A stretch of 5,927 nt of DNA, taken from positions 1 through 5,927 of the forward strand of contig JAITMT010000165.1 in NCBI GenBank assembly GCA_031277235.1. Reading direction: 5' to 3'. Shown here in pieces: positions 5,798 through 5,927 of this stretch; within the stretch, counting starts at the first letter, position 1, and each line of letters begins with the position of its first letter. This DNA is from Tannerella sp. Its GTDB lineage: Bacteria; Bacteroidota; Bacteroidia; Bacteroidales; Tannerellaceae. The notes under the pieces were generated by a model. The model did not search any database. It was given only the letters and a program-made list of their open reading frames with translations, and was not told the origin of the DNA. The position numbers and the translations under genes were made by a program.

Positions 5798-5927
5798 TTA
5801 TCGCAGGAAATCGTTTTCCAGCAGCGTGTTGATTTTCTCTTTCAATAACCCGGAGGGTCTGACATATCTGCCGTAATCAACGATTTGACCTTTGCGGTTT
5901 ACCAAAATTCCGTACGGAATATAGTTG
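5798..5927 (-). CDS. Thioredoxin-fold protein (TlpA/AhpC-like), C-terminal end only
   Basis: An open frame enters from the right edge on the minus strand and ends at a TAA (5800-5798). The 42 visible residues begin 'NYIPYGILVNRKGQIVDYGR' and end 'LLKEKINTLLENDFLR'. This is the typical end of a thioredoxin-like domain. The Ile-Pro before a beta strand corresponds to the cis-proline next to the active site, the 'ILVNRKGQIV' pattern gives the two last strands around a K-G turn, and the closing amphipathic helix follows. Such proteins in Bacteroidota are usually exported thiol-disulfide oxidoreductases of the TlpA/ResA type. The CxxC active site would lie outside the window, so catalytic competence cannot be judged. 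The first base (5927) belongs to a split codon. The gene converges on the beta-propeller gene with 117 bases between stops. Confidence 0.7.
   Translation of the reverse strand, partial: NYIPYGILVNRKGQIVDYGRYVRPSGLLKEKINTLLENDFLR

Noticed and set aside
5781..5801. Possible hairpin ATAAAA / TTTTAT after the propeller gene
   Set aside because: The stem is six A-T pairs only and runs into the stop codon of the thioredoxin-like gene; too weak to call a terminator.

Overview
The window reads as a chromosomal segment of a Bacteroidota bacterium, most likely of the order Bacteroidales. Four signs support this. The start sites mostly lack Shine-Dalgarno sequences. At least one promoter matches the Bacteroidota TTTG / TAnnTTTG pattern. 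There is a six-bladed beta-propeller protein of a type abundant in Bacteroidales. An ECF sigma factor is followed by a membrane protein carrying an NPFxxPxGYF motif. The genus cannot be named from the sequence alone. No tRNA, rRNA, CRISPR array, insertion sequence or phage gene was found.

Layout, left to right. Positions 16-606 (+) encode a lipoprotein with a LEA14/WHy-like domain. A hairpin at 629-662 probably terminates both this gene and the operon converging on it. Positions 2186 to 710 (-) form a three-gene operon: ECF sigma factor, single-pass membrane protein (candidate anti-sigma factor), and a small exported helical protein resembling Spy/CpxP. A 198-base divergent intergenic region (2187-2384) holds a promoter for each direction. 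Positions 2385-4428 (+) hold a tightly packed pair: a CNNM/CBS/CorC_HlyC membrane protein and a Cof-type HAD phosphatase. Positions 4502-5680 (+) encode an exported six-bladed beta-propeller protein. At the right edge, 5798-5927 (-) is the C-terminal end of a thioredoxin-fold protein that runs out of the window.

How the genes may work together. The sigma/membrane protein/Spy-like operon looks like a small envelope-stress circuit: the sigma factor would be held by the membrane protein, and the exported helical protein would act as chaperone or sensor. This is inferred from gene order and protein architecture. The CNNM-type and HAD genes are probably co-transcribed and translationally coupled, but no biochemical link is evident. 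The beta-propeller and thioredoxin-like genes converge and both probably act in the envelope. Most of the window is ordinary Bacteroidales gene content. The least-characterised parts are the candidate anti-sigma protein, the exported helical protein and the beta-propeller protein.
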